A stretch of 64,000 nt of DNA, from the NCBI GenBank assembly GCA_934045075.1, contig OW203726.1:11631992-11695991 (forward strand). Reading direction: 5' to 3'. The notes below the pieces were generated by a model. The model had not been told where the DNA came from, did no database searches, and saw only the letters and a program-made list of their open reading frames with translations. The position numbers and the translations under genes are program-made. Of this stretch, positions 12,301 to 20,640 are shown in pieces. The stretch is from Yponomeuta sedellus (Eukaryota; Arthropoda; Insecta; Lepidoptera; Yponomeutidae). Numbering within the stretch: position 1 is the first letter of the stretch; the number at the start of each line of letters is the position of its first letter.

Positions 12301-15300
12301 GCTCGGCTATGCATGTGGTTAGTACCAGATGGACGTCTGCTGTAGTAGGTACATTCTTCCTCTATTTAGTACTCGAAATAAAATAAAATGGCAATTTCTG
12401 TTTACAAACCACACTGGATTGAACTTCATACTCGCATGTTACCATTGCGTCATAGACCTTACGTTGTGCAAACAAACACAAACAAACAAAATATTTTTTA
12501 ACGTTAAAGTCGTTTCTAACGTTGCAATTATTTCCAACGTTGGCCTCACACAAAGTTCAGTTGCATTTTGCGAGGTGACATAATCAGCTGTAGACATTGA
12601 TTAAACTAAATTGAAACTAATAGACGGCTCTTCATTCGGCCTTTTATTAGAAGGCTAACTTTCGATCAGCCAAGTCACCAAATTTTAGATGATGCTTAAT
12701 TGTAGTAAAAAGGCTAGCCTTTTAATTCGATGCCGGCCGCCCCATGATTAATACGACAGCTGACTTAACTACTTGGCGGCGATATACATTATATAGTTAG
12801 CGCGTTAGCGTAGCGTTGGTAAGAAACCGCACTCATAAGTTTAGTAAGTTTATCGCAACTTATTCCGTCTACGTAGATTTTTAGTCAAGCTATGTGCCGG
12901 GCAATAAACCAGTACTCTCTTCCCTTTTGCGCAACGAGTAATATCAATCACAGAGTGTGCCTTACCTCCGGTCAAATTGAAGCTGACGTCATCATCGTAT
13001 CCTTGCACTAGATATATGGGCTGTCCCAGTGACACCTCATGCTCAGCAGAATAGGTTGCAATGTAAAATACTTCAGAAAATGCAGGCTCTTCCGGGAGCT
13101 CAAAGTTGCCGTCTGCCTCAATGCGTAGAGTCGCGTAGGTGGTGCGTGGCGGGTCGCCGGTTAGGTCCACATCCTGGTAATAGGCATGATAAAATATTTT
13201 TAAATCCTTTTCCATAATGTGAGGACAAATTTATTATTTACAAAAAAAACTATATTTTAGTGATAAAATAAATTTTAACGAAGGTTATTTACTAAAAGGT
13301 ATTTTTTTTTAATTTATTTTATACTTGTGGGAATACAGCTCGCAGTGTAATGGCGTCGAATGTAACGTCATGCGCTGCCACTAACCAGGCATTAAATCCT
13401 CTTCCATATCGTGGGGACACATTTATTATTTACATAAAAAACCTATATTTCAGTAATAAACATAATTATTTATTGTATTAAATCTATCGTCGAGTTAGTT
13501 ACTTGACAAACTTCCTACCCTTGGTTCACCATAATGCATTTTGCATATTTTAAGTTACTTGACAACTTCCTACCTTTGGTTCACCATAGCGCGTTGTAAA
13601 TGAAATGAAACATGTAAAATAATTAAAATCTTTTGGTCTTATTTATAACAACAAATTCTTAAAACACTCGTGAGATGCAGTTAAAACAGTCTGTGGCAAA
13701 AGGGAAAAAGGAAAAACGTAACCACAGACTATTTAAACTGCCTCTGAGATGTGTTTTAGAGGAATTGCTACCTATTGTTAGCAAGGTATCTATAACAAAT
13801 ATGCAAAACAGTGAACAAAGACAAATAAATATAATACAAACGAATTTTCTAGGGAGCTAATCCAATTAATTTAGTGTTGAAATGGACCACGATTGCGGCT
13901 TGGAACATAGCTCAGGAAATTTTATATAAAAAGGCCAGACGGAGCGTTAATTAGGTAACTGCCTGAAATGCAAATGTGGTCTACAAAGTACTGACGTACA
14001 AAGTTTTTCAGTTAAAACTTTTACAAGCCAAAAACACCATTGCCTAACCTCTTAAAAAGCCCAAGCTACAAACAAGCTTTATCTGAATTGAGAGTAGACA
14101 TTATCTGCATGAATAAACAGTAAATCTGTTTTCACTTACCGTGGCGCTTATCTGCAAGGAAACTGGTTCCGGCAAGGATCTAATAAAAGTAGTGGTCCTC
14201 AGCACAGCTGCGAAATTCTTTGCTCCCGTCGAGGAAGCTGCATCGTATGCAATTTCAAAGTAATCGTTGTCTTCGATCGTGAACTCTATCATCTGCGTAG
14301 TAAGGTCGATATCCCGTACGTTGATGCCACCGGCGCAACCAGTGACTAGGTACCCAGGTGGCAGAGGTGGTGTGACTGTGAAGGTGATTTCGTTGCCCGC
14401 TGAGAAGACTGGGTCGTTGTTATTTGTGTCTATTACACTTGTTATGAAATACTGAAAATATTATGTATAGATTAGAAGAACAACCATGTTACGCAGAAAC
14501 ATTTCAACCCACAACAAGTAACTTTCGAGAAAAACACTTTTTATGAATAACATTGTTTTGTTACATGTTTTTGTTCAGATGCGTTATACTTGTTATCATT
14601 ATAATATTAAACGTGCATAAAAACCGTTTTCTCGAAAATTACTTCTTGTGGGTTGAAAATATGAAACGTTTTCGAGTAATGCGGATAAATTAGTAAAACC
14701 GTCAGGTAAGATATCGGTTTCATAATTCGGGTTTAAAAACTGAATAAAAATATATAGTTTTACACACGGGCATTCGGGCATTGTTAAGAGCTTCGATATT
14801 TTTTTTAAATCGGGAAATCGGAAACAGAAACGGAAATTAAGGGCTATATTAACAAAACATAAACTTAGTAAGAGCCGTAAATCTGGGGGTACTTCATGAA
14901 TATTTAGCTCCGGGTAGCCCCCTAAAGTTTTAGTACCAATTAGATTTTAGATTAGAACTCTAGATTAAAAATACTTAACAAATACTATAGTCATAATAAA
15001 CTACGAATTGCAGTTTTATGAAACTAGGCCTTTCACGCAAACCATTCTGACAGGAGCGAACCGCGATTTAATATTTAGGAATTATAGACCTACTCATGCT
15101 GTATGCCAGATAGGTGGGAGATCTAGTTGGCAGCTTGATCAAGTAGTCCCGGAGGTCAGAATAGTAAAAAATCAAAAAGTCTACAAATTAACTGAATATT
15201 TTGACGACCTCTGTGGCACAGCGGTAGCGCATCTTCCTACCATGCAAGAGGCACCGAATTCGTATCCAGGCTGTTGCCCGGATGTTTACAAGTTTGTGAT

Positions 15301-15694
15301 GTTATTGTTACTGGTGCCCACGACACAGGGTATCCTAATATGGGGCCAGCAGCAATGTATGTGTCTGTATGTAAATGTTATGTTACGAGTATGTTATGTT
15401 ATTTGTAGTGCTTATGAAAGTGTTAGGACTCACAATACTAAGAGGGCTCCCTGTCGTGCAAGTGAAGGTGACAGAGAAGCTCATAGACATCGACGTCTCG
15501 TCCTCCTCATAGCGCGCAAAGTTCTCATGCAGAGAGAGAGTGAAGTTTGAGTTCGCGAGGCTCGCTTCGAAGTACGGACCCGAGTTGAGGTCGTCGCCGC
15601 TGTGACCTTCCGATTGAATTCCTGTGGACGGGCGAAGGAGTTCAATTTAATTTTGTTACATATACTTATTGTATTTACCGGACTGTCGCATGTG

Positions 15695-15726
<32 letters not shown>

Positions 15727-18700
15727 TGTATGTATGTATGTATGTATGTATGTATGTATGTATGTATGTATGTATGTATGTATGTATGTATGTATGTATG
15801 TATGTATGTATGTATGTATGTATGTATGTATGTATGTATGTATGTATGTATGTATGTATGTATGTATGTATGTATGTATGTATGCAGATTTGCACAAATA
15901 AGAACAATCAATTCGTCGTGTAAGTGCGAGTGTCACAGGCTATGAAATCAATATTAATCCAAGAAAATCACTAAAAGGAGAGCATTTGGGTCCCGCCTAC
16001 TAATAATAGTAGCTAGCAAAGGCTAGTGTTTATGCTCAGCAGTCGGGTCGTTGATTATTTTTATTAATCAGTTTCTTTGCTGCTATATCACAAAATATGT
16101 TTCACATGAAATACAATTAGGGCTTGATGGTCCCGTCTCGGCAATTTTTGTCTGTAAGTAAACACTAAGTTAACTTTTATGACTTTTTTATAGAAATCGC
16201 ATAACTACTTTTATAAGCCTAAGCCTTGTGTAAGAATTTTCAGAGCTTACCTTGAAATATAATTAACTCTATGACTAGCGCAGAAAGAGGCGGTGGAGAG
16301 ATGGTGGACAACGGACTGCCTTTAGCATCCTTAATTATCCATACTAAAGGGACATAAATATCGAATAGTTTTACCAAAAGAGAGTATTCTATTTTTAGAA
16401 CGTATTTACAAGATATTTCGCCTTAGGCGTCCAGTCGACCCCTTCATGCTCTTGGATTAGTTTTATTTTCGTTATAGTATCATTAATATTACTTTTTATT
16501 AAATATTCTGTGGTTACGTTTTTTCCTTTACAAGCAGGGATTCGCTGAGGGATTTCTTTAAAGAAACTAACATCTCAATACATTTATTTGCCCTTTACTC
16601 CACTACAATACGGCCCGAAGGCAGCGGCTTACATTTTACATTGTGCATTGACATTTAGCAAACAGAATGTAAATTCTTTACGTTGAAATAAACTGAATTG
16701 ATTAGTACGTTAATTGAAATGAGTACATTAGAAAAAAATAAATAAATAAAGGATTCGAAAATAGTGGTAGCCATCATAATGTTACTAGAAATAAACACAA
16801 ACTTTAATTTCCGCGATTTAGAGTTAGAATAGAAGTATTATTAATCCTTTATAGGGAAGTGCATAAGGTTCCATAACAAGATTCCTCAATATATATTGGA
16901 GTTCCCTTCGACGCGTTTAAAAAATGTTAAACGCACTCTGTCGGTGCGGAAACTGTCGAGGATTATTTAGAAAGACAAATTCATATAAAAGGTATTTAGT
17001 GGACGGTGTGTCTAGTTTTCAACATATGGGAGTCATAATTTTTAATTAGAAAATTCTATTAAAATAGCCTTTTTTAACTTAACAGACATAAATAACCCAC
17101 CAGAAGAAAGGTTAGGTTTTTCGATGTATGTATGTATATTTATTTTTTACGCTCTGTAGCTTAAACGTCTTGATGTTTTCAGCTTAAGACGTGTCGTTCG
17201 ATTTGTCTTAACTGTGAGAGTTACATATATATTTTTTTATGCTTCGAGTGCTCCATAAAATGTGTGCTCCGTTGCAGGGTATCTTCCGCCCTTTTAGACC
17301 AAGACTTTCGATACCGCTGACCACGCCGGCAAGAATTCCAAATTACCAATTCTTAAACATTTTTATTCCTATTTTAACCCTTCTTTGGGTGATGTCTTTA
17401 TTATAATGCCGCTTCAATAATGCATTGATAAATACTTACATCAAGTTTTTGAAAAGTCAATGTAAGTATTAAAACTTTCTCTTTGGTTCCTGTTGAATAT
17501 TCCATTATTGTGGTGGGCGTGAGCCGGTAGCGAGATGCACCGTACCTACTTTGTTTCACTTTATCGAAATTGCTTTAAAATAAACATATTTTTTTTTGTA
17601 TTTATGGGCCATGGGCAGCATTAATGTTTTCCTACTTTTGTAAGAATGGTAACAAATTTTTGTATTTCAAGTGGTTAATTGCACTCATCATTATCGAAAG
17701 ATACTCGTATAACTTTATGTAATAAATTTAATATGATTTGAGTAAAGATGGTCAAAGTAGAGTTCTTTCAGCATTAACAAACAGAATGTTAATTCTTTAC
17801 TGTGTGATTCAAATCGATTTCTGATTTGCTTTCTTTCTGCATTCAAAACTTGTTAAACTTTTTCAATTCTGAGTTGGAGGAACTGAACTATATATAATTT
17901 AAGAAAAGCATAATTTTCTTGAGTTTTCGACCGTTTCTTCTAAATGTTTTCCAAACAGAAACAGTCCATAATTTTTTTACATTTCCAAAAGTTTAGCTGT
18001 TTAGTGCTTTTTTCTATACGCAGTTTGGCCAACTGACAGCTGTTAGCAACAGATTAACAGATTGTTAGCCCATTGTTCGGGCAACTGAGATTTAGTAAGC
18101 TTTGAGAGATTTACCTGATATATCGGTGGTGGCCCCCTGAAATACGATTCCTCGGTCTGTATCCAGGACACTCAGATCATACCACCAGCTCGTCAGTCCA
18201 TCCACTTGACATCCTGACGCTGAAATAAAAGCAGTGACCGGTCTTAATTGGATTATCATAGACTTATTGTAAAAACAAAGTAAAAAAAAATCGACTGCCT
18301 CGGTGGTCTAGCAATATCACGTTTGATTACCACACTGGAGGTCGTGAGTTCGAATTCTTCTGGGGGCCGTCGTACATTAGTACACTTGGACTCAATATGG
18401 GTGTATTTTTACGTTTGGGATGTCCTCAAGTGCTTATCATAGCCCTAGGTTGAGACCAGGTCAAGTGATTGTGTTGTGTGGAACTGCTACTGATGACATT
18501 ATCATTGCAAATGTGATCGGAATGATAATGTTCCACCTATGGTCTTTTCAGAGAACATACCTACCTAAATCTCGATTACGTATGAATGGAATTTAAATTT
18601 TCTTATCGGCAAGATAAAAAAGTACACGAAATGAGTGTTAATGAAGGAAAGAGGTTTATCAGGACCGCAACAAGGGGCAAACTCTCTGCCTACCCTTTGT

Positions 18701-18884
18701 ATACAGGCGTGAGTTTTTGTACTTACATGTTTGTAGAACTTTAGGTGCTTAATAAAACTTTCAACGGCTTAGCAATTTTAATACAGGGTTATATGGATAA
18801 GATCTTAATTAAGCTAGGGACAAACTTACCTCTTCCAAGATAGGCCGTTAAACTGACTAATAACAATAAAGTTGTCCGCCCCAT
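33..18884 (-). CDS. Divergent cadherin-repeat protein (18 exons recognised, 3' end outside window)
   Basis: Joined minus-strand coding exons: 18830-18884, 18115-18219, 16251-16343, 15434-15621, 14140-14451, 12966-13173, 11800-11970, 10478-10600, 9753-10052, 8591-8761, 7167-7289, 6563-6862, 5771-5941, 5063-5185, 4341-4640, 3490-3660, 648-770, 33-338. Every junction has GT/AG sites and keeps phase, giving about 1114 residues, still open at the left edge. It begins with a signal peptide, followed by cadherin-like repeats of alternating beta-strand pattern. DTNNNDPVF in exon 5 resembles the family's DxNDNxPxF calcium linker and ATDVD at the exon 5/6 junction resembles the A-x-D-x-D site. Later repeats keep only weak versions such as KNDTVTPLF, so calcium-dependent rigidity may be reduced (inference). 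Cadherins act at the cell surface in adhesion or as receptors, and a membrane anchor would lie beyond the window. I cannot name the orthologue. Confidence 0.8.
648..770 (-). CDS. Cadherin-like gene, exon 17 (C type, diverged)
   Basis: 123 bp, phase 1/1, donor GTGAGC. Reads ARDLSFEESAYTGRIQETTL and ends DVNFTLNGG. Length, phase and the LSFEE...TGRI...SIVLS.GY pattern match the C exons, but the sequence is clearly older and lies outside the recent triplication. Confidence 0.75.
1076..1221 (+). mobile_element. 5S-type SINE, 3' fragment (subfamily b)
   Basis: Shares the body of the 5S-type SINE family (CCGGACTTGGCC, GGAGTATGGCC, AGGGAAGAGACC) and ends in GGGTTGATGATGATGA. It matches the variant at 59999-60650 rather than the common CCCCAGCAGTGGGG variant. 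The mariner inserted at its 3' tail. Confidence 0.65.
1224..2513 (+). mobile_element. Complete mariner element
   Basis: A 1290-bp element flanked by TA on both sides (1222-1223 and 2514-2515), the mariner target duplication. The terminal inverted repeats, about 24 bp, share GGCTGCTACTTATGTATGCG and differ only at positions 2-4. One intact transposase gene fills the interior. It lies in the cadherin-like intron 771-3489, in the opposite orientation to the gene, directly after the TGA-rich tail of a SINE fragment. Intact ends and ORF point to recent insertion. Confidence 0.92.
1396..2448 (+). CDS. Mariner transposase, intact, 350 residues
   Basis: DDE/D transposase that cuts and reinserts the element at TA sites in the nucleus. 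The start chosen is the ATG giving MELTRENIR, the usual mariner beginning. An in-frame ATG at 1357 would add 13 residues. N-terminal helix-turn-helix regions are present (TTVYHWFSEF; TSIHRILHEH). The linker motif is WIPHNL, where most mariners have WVPHEL. The catalytic triad is visible as TGDESW, HHDNASCHT and YSPDLAPND. There are 34 residues between the second and third Asp, the mariner DD34D signature. No stop or frameshift, and length is as expected (about 345-355). Confidence 0.95.
   Translation: MELTRENIRAMIYYDFRRSLTQPQCVDQLTSTFGGEAPSKTTVYHWFSEFNRRRSKLTDELKEGRPKSVVVSQNIEAVRKLIMQDRNVTYREIEAIQGICMTSIHRILHEHLSVKKICLRWIPHNLTQDQNDARVEWCKKTLKKFNGGDSKSVYNIYTGDESWIYAYDPETKQQSTVWVFQNEPNPTKVARAKCTVKQMVACFFGINGHVATIPLENRRTVNSEWYTTICLPKVFEETRQNNQRRRIILHHDNASCHTSQETTTFLDGQKIELMGHPPYSPDLAPNDFYLFPNVKNKLRGQRFSTREDAVDAFKQHVLEIPQSEWKKCFTNWFHRMQKCIDHSGEYFEKQ
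3490..3660 (-). CDS. Cadherin-like gene, exon 16 (cassette 3, B type)
   Basis: 171 bp, phase 1/1. Reads DYENYFTLSENGNVLTLQLA and ends AVSISLPTG. Its downstream intron (771-3489) is unusually long because it carries the mariner insertion. Confidence 0.8.
4341..4640 (-). CDS. Cadherin-like gene, exon 15 (cassette 3, A type)
   Basis: 300 bp, phase 1/1. Differs from exon 9 at about five of 100 residues (FLTLQLTAT, LLQIIKND, DIGTITLYQGYDST). Confidence 0.85.
5063..5185 (-). CDS. Cadherin-like gene, exon 14 (cassette 3, C type)
   Basis: 123 bp, phase 1/1, LGLQFEEVYYEGTIVDDTLS with ISQIVLTQGYENG. A 5S-type SINE begins about 50 bp upstream of its acceptor, at 5233. Without splicing the open frame continues upstream to an ATG at 5249, inside that SINE. 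Confidence 0.8.
5233..5493 (+). mobile_element. 5S-type SINE, 5' part
   Basis: Begins with the 5S-like head (TTGGAATCAATCACTTGAG, GTTAAGCAACAACAGG) and runs into the body TTAAGCCATGTGAGAG; the 3' end is missing. It lies in the intron just upstream of exon 14. Confidence 0.7.
5771..5941 (-). CDS. Cadherin-like gene, exon 13 (cassette 2, B type)
   Basis: 171 bp, phase 1/1. Differs from exon 10 by ENGN for ENEN, SLPQPVLEE for SLPQQVLEE, and AVLISLPTG for AVSISLPTG. Confidence 0.8.
6266..6465 (+). mobile_element. 5S-type SINE, internal part with snap-back end
   Basis: Contains GTGCTTTGCAAGGCACG and TTAAGCCATGTCAGAG. It ends in a near palindrome centred at CCTAGG near 6436, where GTGGAGTA turns back as TACTCCAC. 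Confidence 0.6.
6563..6862 (-). CDS. Cadherin-like gene, exon 12 (cassette 2, A type)
   Basis: 300 bp, phase 1/1, nearly identical to exon 9. Copy-specific residues are QQNN, LNAN and SYDYDTG. Donor ACTTAC/CTCC and acceptor CTGAAA on the plus strand are the same as in the sister copies. Confidence 0.85.
7167..7289 (-). CDS. Cadherin-like gene, exon 11 (cassette 2, C type)
   Basis: 123 bp, phase 1/1, reading LGLQFEEVYYEGTIVDDTL with TLSQIVLTQGYENG. The frame stays open upstream through the acceptor to an ATG at 7341, reading a hydrophobic MLTLFLVLG stretch (see findings). Confidence 0.8.
7345..7605 (+). mobile_element. tRNA-Ile-like SINE
   Basis: Internal tRNA-like body (ATTAGCTGAGTTGGAAGAGC as A box, GGGTTCGAATCCC as B box), followed by GCCTCTAAATAGG and CCTTAGCACGGG. 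About 80 bp before the tRNA body (GTACGTAATACAGAG...GATGCCGGTGAGTC) also recur in other copies. Cadherin-like intron. Confidence 0.7.
7600..7810 (+). mobile_element. RTE-type LINE, degraded C-terminal end
   Basis: Translates from 7627 as KWHWAGHIFRITDGQWSKKV, then after stops ARWINDLKQIAGSHWVRM. This matches the C-terminal pattern of lepidopteran endonuclease/reverse-transcriptase LINEs. Two stops make it a dead fragment. Cadherin-like intron. Confidence 0.6.
8218..8445. repeat. Intronic tandem duplication, about 134-bp period
   Basis: CCTAGTCCAGTTT...GTCGACAGTAC...ACAAGGATTCTTAAATTTT occurs at 8218-8323 and again at 8352-8445. Matching single copies lie in the equivalent introns near 3290-3420 and 5515-5690, so the intron belongs to the duplicated cassette. 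Confidence 0.7.
8591..8761 (-). CDS. Cadherin-like gene, exon 10 (cassette 1, B type)
   Basis: 171 bp, phase 1/1. Reads DYENYFTLSENENVLTLQLA to HTAVSISLPTG and closes the repeat opened by the A exon. No canonical calcium linker follows: the junction reads SLPTVLGLQF where DxNDNxPxF would be expected. Confidence 0.8.
9205..9400 (+). mobile_element. tRNA-derived SINE (Gly-like head)
   Basis: tRNA-like head GTGGTGCAGCGGTAGCGCAT with B box GGGTTCGATCCCC, an A run, then TCTTGGATGTTTACATG and CCACGACACAATGTATCC, parts shared by the copies at 15200 and 27755. Acceptor-stem halves do not pair, so it is a SINE and not a tRNA gene. Confidence 0.65.
9753..10052 (-). CDS. Cadherin-like gene, exon 9 (cassette 1, A type)
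   Basis: 300 bp, phase 1/1. Starts QYASFFEASQQSNIITITKQ (second half of one repeat), passes the degenerate linker KNDTVTPLFEERIYVGSYD and ends VSFYIQGG (first half of the next). Distinguished from copies 2 and 3 by FLTFQITAT. Confidence 0.85.
10478..10600 (-). CDS. Cadherin-like gene, exon 8 (cassette 1, C type)
   Basis: 123 bp, phase 1/1. Reads LGLQFEEVYYEGTIMDDT and ends IVLTQGYENGYEVTISS. It supplies the first half of a cadherin repeat. It is the first copy of the C exon, differing from copies 2 and 3 at only a few residues (MDD for VDD, SLSE for SISQ/TLSQ). Confidence 0.8.
11410..11750. mobile_element. Probable MITE beside exon 7
   Basis: CAGCGCCACCAATGGAATAAAAAT at the left end and its inverted relative TTTTTATTCCATTAGTGGCG at the right end enclose about 330 bp of AT-rich sequence with no ORF. 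It ends about 50 bp from the exon 7 donor. Exact ends and target duplication are not clear. Confidence 0.5.
11800..11970 (-). CDS. Cadherin-like gene, exon 7 (B type, diverged)
   Basis: 171 bp, phase 1/1, the same length as the three later B exons. It shares the (D/E)-x-A/E-x-YF start and the LLLVLTATRE...ASATIVVQLP strand pattern. Donor GTACTC is not the strongest but keeps the frame. A probable MITE ends about 50 bp downstream of the donor. Confidence 0.75.
12966..13173 (-). CDS. Cadherin-like gene, exon 6
   Basis: Phase 0 in and phase 1 out (69 codons plus one base). Contains TTYATLRIEAD and EEPAFSEVFYIATYSAE, that is, the end of one cadherin repeat and the start of the next. It ends in VQGYDDDVSFNLTGG, homologous to the end of the A exons. 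The acceptor follows ATTACCAG. The open frame continues upstream of it, so homology and phase decided the boundary. Confidence 0.75.
13199..13600. repeat. Small intronic duplications between exons 6 and 5
   Basis: AAATCC.TTTCCATA..GTG.GGACA.ATTTATTATTTAC occurs at about 13200 and 13395. GAGTTACTTGACAAACTTCC with GGTTCACCATA occurs at about 13495 and 13550. No coding content. Confidence 0.5.
14140..14451 (-). CDS. Cadherin-like gene, exon 5: best-conserved calcium-site exon
   Basis: Exactly 104 codons, phase 0 at both ends. Starts YFITSVIDTNNNDPVF, the closest match in this gene to the linker between two cadherin domains (DxNDNxPxF). It continues through a strand-rich repeat and ends LPEPVSLQISAT, which runs into DVDLTGDPP of exon 6. 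Confidence 0.8.
15200..15400 (+). mobile_element. tRNA-derived SINE (Gly-like head), worn
   Basis: CTCTGTGGCACAGCGGTAGC head with a damaged B box (CGAATTCGTATCC), then CCCACGACACAGGGTATCC. Lies in the intron between exons 5 and 4. Confidence 0.6.
15434..15621 (-). CDS. Cadherin-like gene, exon 4
   Basis: Sixty-two full codons, ending at a GTGAGT donor in phase 0. Contains the motif PYFEASLANSNFTLSLHENF, which has the same layout as the later A and B exons (YF..S......L.L). The acceptor lies only about 75 bp from the long TATG tract in the preceding intron. Confidence 0.7.
15697..15884. repeat. (TATG)n microsatellite, about 47 uninterrupted units
   Basis: 188 bp of perfect tetranucleotide repeat in the cadherin-like intron, ending about 75 bp from the exon 4 acceptor. 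Open frames in several phases (YVCM or YIHT repeats) are by-products of the repeat and not genes. Confidence 0.95.
16251..16343 (-). CDS. Cadherin-like gene, exon 3
   Basis: Thirty full codons, phase 1 in and phase 1 out, acceptor CTTTAG, donor GTAAGC. Contains VWIIKDAKGSP and ends in the hydrophobic, strand-like ALVIELIIFQ, as at the end of a cadherin repeat. Confidence 0.65.
16344..18114. other. Cadherin-like intron 2, nothing recognised
   Basis: AT-rich with no convincing exon, tRNA or intact element. Short TATG runs near 17125 only. Confidence 0.4.
18115..18219 (-). CDS. Cadherin-like gene, exon 2
   Basis: Open through 34 full codons, entered in phase 1 from exon 1 and left in phase 1. 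Contains CQVDGLTSWWYDLSVLDTD. The acceptor follows a T-rich tract and the donor is GTAAAT. It encodes the N-terminal part before the first clear cadherin repeat. Confidence 0.7.
18293..18490 (+). mobile_element. tRNA-derived SINE, other family
   Basis: CTGCCTCGGTGGTCTAGCAA head and GTGAGTTCGAATTC B box, followed by about 120 bp of unique-looking tail. In cadherin-like intron 1. Confidence 0.45.
18585..18735 (+). mobile_element. LINE 3' end (second family)
   Basis: AGGACCGCAACAAGGGGC, CTCTGCCTACCCTTTGTATAC and AGGCGTGAG, matching the fragments near 46060 and 52380. Confidence 0.45.
18830..18884 (-). CDS. Cadherin-like gene, exon 1: signal peptide
   Basis: Reads MGRTTLLLLVSLTAYLGR followed by one base of the next codon, then a GTAAGT donor. 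A charged start, a Leu-rich core and a small-residue end are typical of a signal peptide. The first in-frame ATG is used. A good acceptor lies upstream at 18942-18943, so the exon probably extends to 18941 as 5' UTR and joins a non-coding exon further right. Confidence 0.75.
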
Positions 18885-19512
18885 TTTAACTTTATTACGC
18901 CACCTTATGATGTTGTCCGCCGCTTGAGTACAACTTCATCCCTAAAACACAACATTTTGTTAAACATTTGCTACACACAAGAAGTAACAGGCAGAGCCGA
19001 GTTTCATAAACTACTAACTACCATATTATGACAATTAAAGATTCGTTGCGTAGCAGAGTCTATTTGTTTATCCTGTGTATTAATTGACTATGTAATGTAC
19101 ATCGAATAGCTGGTGGTTAGTTCTATTTTAGTTCTATGAAACAGACCCAATATTATTTGTAAAAACAATTTTCGGTTTTTCCCTTTGCGAGAAGTTGTAT
19201 TTTTATAAAGAGCGTAAATAGACACGTCATAGTGTACAAAAAAGGAAATTATAAAATGTTATCCAATCACCTAACAAAAAAAAAGATTTGTTCTATCACT
19301 GTATATTTTCGTTCTCGTAAACGATGGTTTTTGTTTTTTTTTGTATCATGATAATATCATATTATTATGAATTTTGTGTGTCGTGTGTTATTCATCGAGA
19401 GTTGAACTCTCGTCCTTTACAAAACCCACATATTTTTTCAAAGAAGCCACACCTAGATAATCAAAAGCTTTGGAAATATTGAAGTTCGAAATTGCATTTT
19501 TGCAGCAATGCG

Positions 19513-20640
19513 ATGTTGCTCACACGCTCTTTTTTATTAACATTCAACATTTGTATACTGGCTGGAAGAAATTCCTTTTCTAGTAAGTTCACCTTTTTCA
19601 AGTATTTTTTATTATGCCTGTTATTTAAGTTTTATTTATTTAATATTTTACTGTGTAATAATAAACAAGGTTTTTTTACCTGTATAATTAGAAATTAGTG
19701 TAGGTATATTAATAATTAAGTTCTAGTTTATATTAATTACATTACGTTTGTAGCTTTTATCATATTACATTTACTATACTAAATTTCGTAGTAAAATGTT
19801 TTAATTGGCTTTTCAACATAAATCTCATATTAAACTCGATAAAAAATCTTCACATAGAATGTCTTAGTTGGTAAGAAAGAGCATACTGTGCCAGCGCGCT
19901 AGCAAGGTTTGCTAGCGGCGCGGGTTCGTAGCCTGCTTCGGTCTGGAATTTCCTTTCAATGTGAAGTTTGTCCTTCTTCTTAACATGTCGATGTTAAAAC
20001 AATTTTGATTGATCGATCGGTAAAGAGCGATCAAAATAGTTTTGCCAAAGTTCTGGGCGGCAACTGTTAAGTTTAGTAAATAGTTGCCGCCCAGAACTTA
20101 GCGACGCTGACTGCGGTCACACATTCGGGAGGTTAAGGGTTCGAATTCCGGAATGTACCAATCAATGACGTTGTTTTCTAAATTTCGTATATTTGTGTAG
20201 TTACACCTGTAAAACAACGCGCAAAGCATGAAAGAAAACTTTGTGGGGAAAACTCAGTGACTAAGGTATTCACATACGCATGAAATTGCCAGTCTGCGGC
20301 AATTAAGTTTATACTCTCTCTGTAAGAGTAAATGCCTATGAAAAAATCTAATCACAAGTGTTAAAAAGTTCAAGCTGTCTTCTAAAAAACAGATTAAAAA
20401 ACTCAAGATGCAATGTATTAAAAAACGACATCTTAAATAAGCGTCAGGCTAGTTTGTCCTTGCGCTCAAAGTAATAATGAAAGTTATGAGTCCACAGCGT
20501 GCTAACATTTTTCATACGTGACTAAAGTAATTGAATTTCCAGCAATGTTTTATAGACAAAATATTCCAATCGTAGACAAAATAATCTGTCCAGTATTCCG
20601 GCAGCTTTTGAATTGGCCATTTGTACGATATTATTGTTAA
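19513..20640 (+). CDS. Tentative two-exon secreted peptide
   Basis: Exon 1 (19513-19582) reads MLLTRSFLLTFNICILAGRN and SFS, signal-peptide-like, then a GTAAGT donor. An acceptor at 20541-20542 opens an in-phase exon (20543-20640) with 31 codons and a stop, including IICPVFRQLLNWPFVRYYC. Total 55 residues. An AATAAA lies near 20830. Each part is short enough to be chance, and I know no family for it. Confidence 0.15.
20048..20099. repeat. Perfect 18-bp hairpin
   Basis: AAGTTCTGGGCGGCAACT at 20048-20065 and its exact inverse at 20082-20099. It lies next to tRNA-like SINE remnants at 19863-19960 and 20100-20160. Confidence 0.9.

Noticed and set aside
15481..15945. Long ORFs on both strands reading YIHT or YVCM repeats
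   Set aside because: They are translations of the TATG microsatellite and its flanks; exon 4 of the cadherin-like gene uses only 15434-15621.
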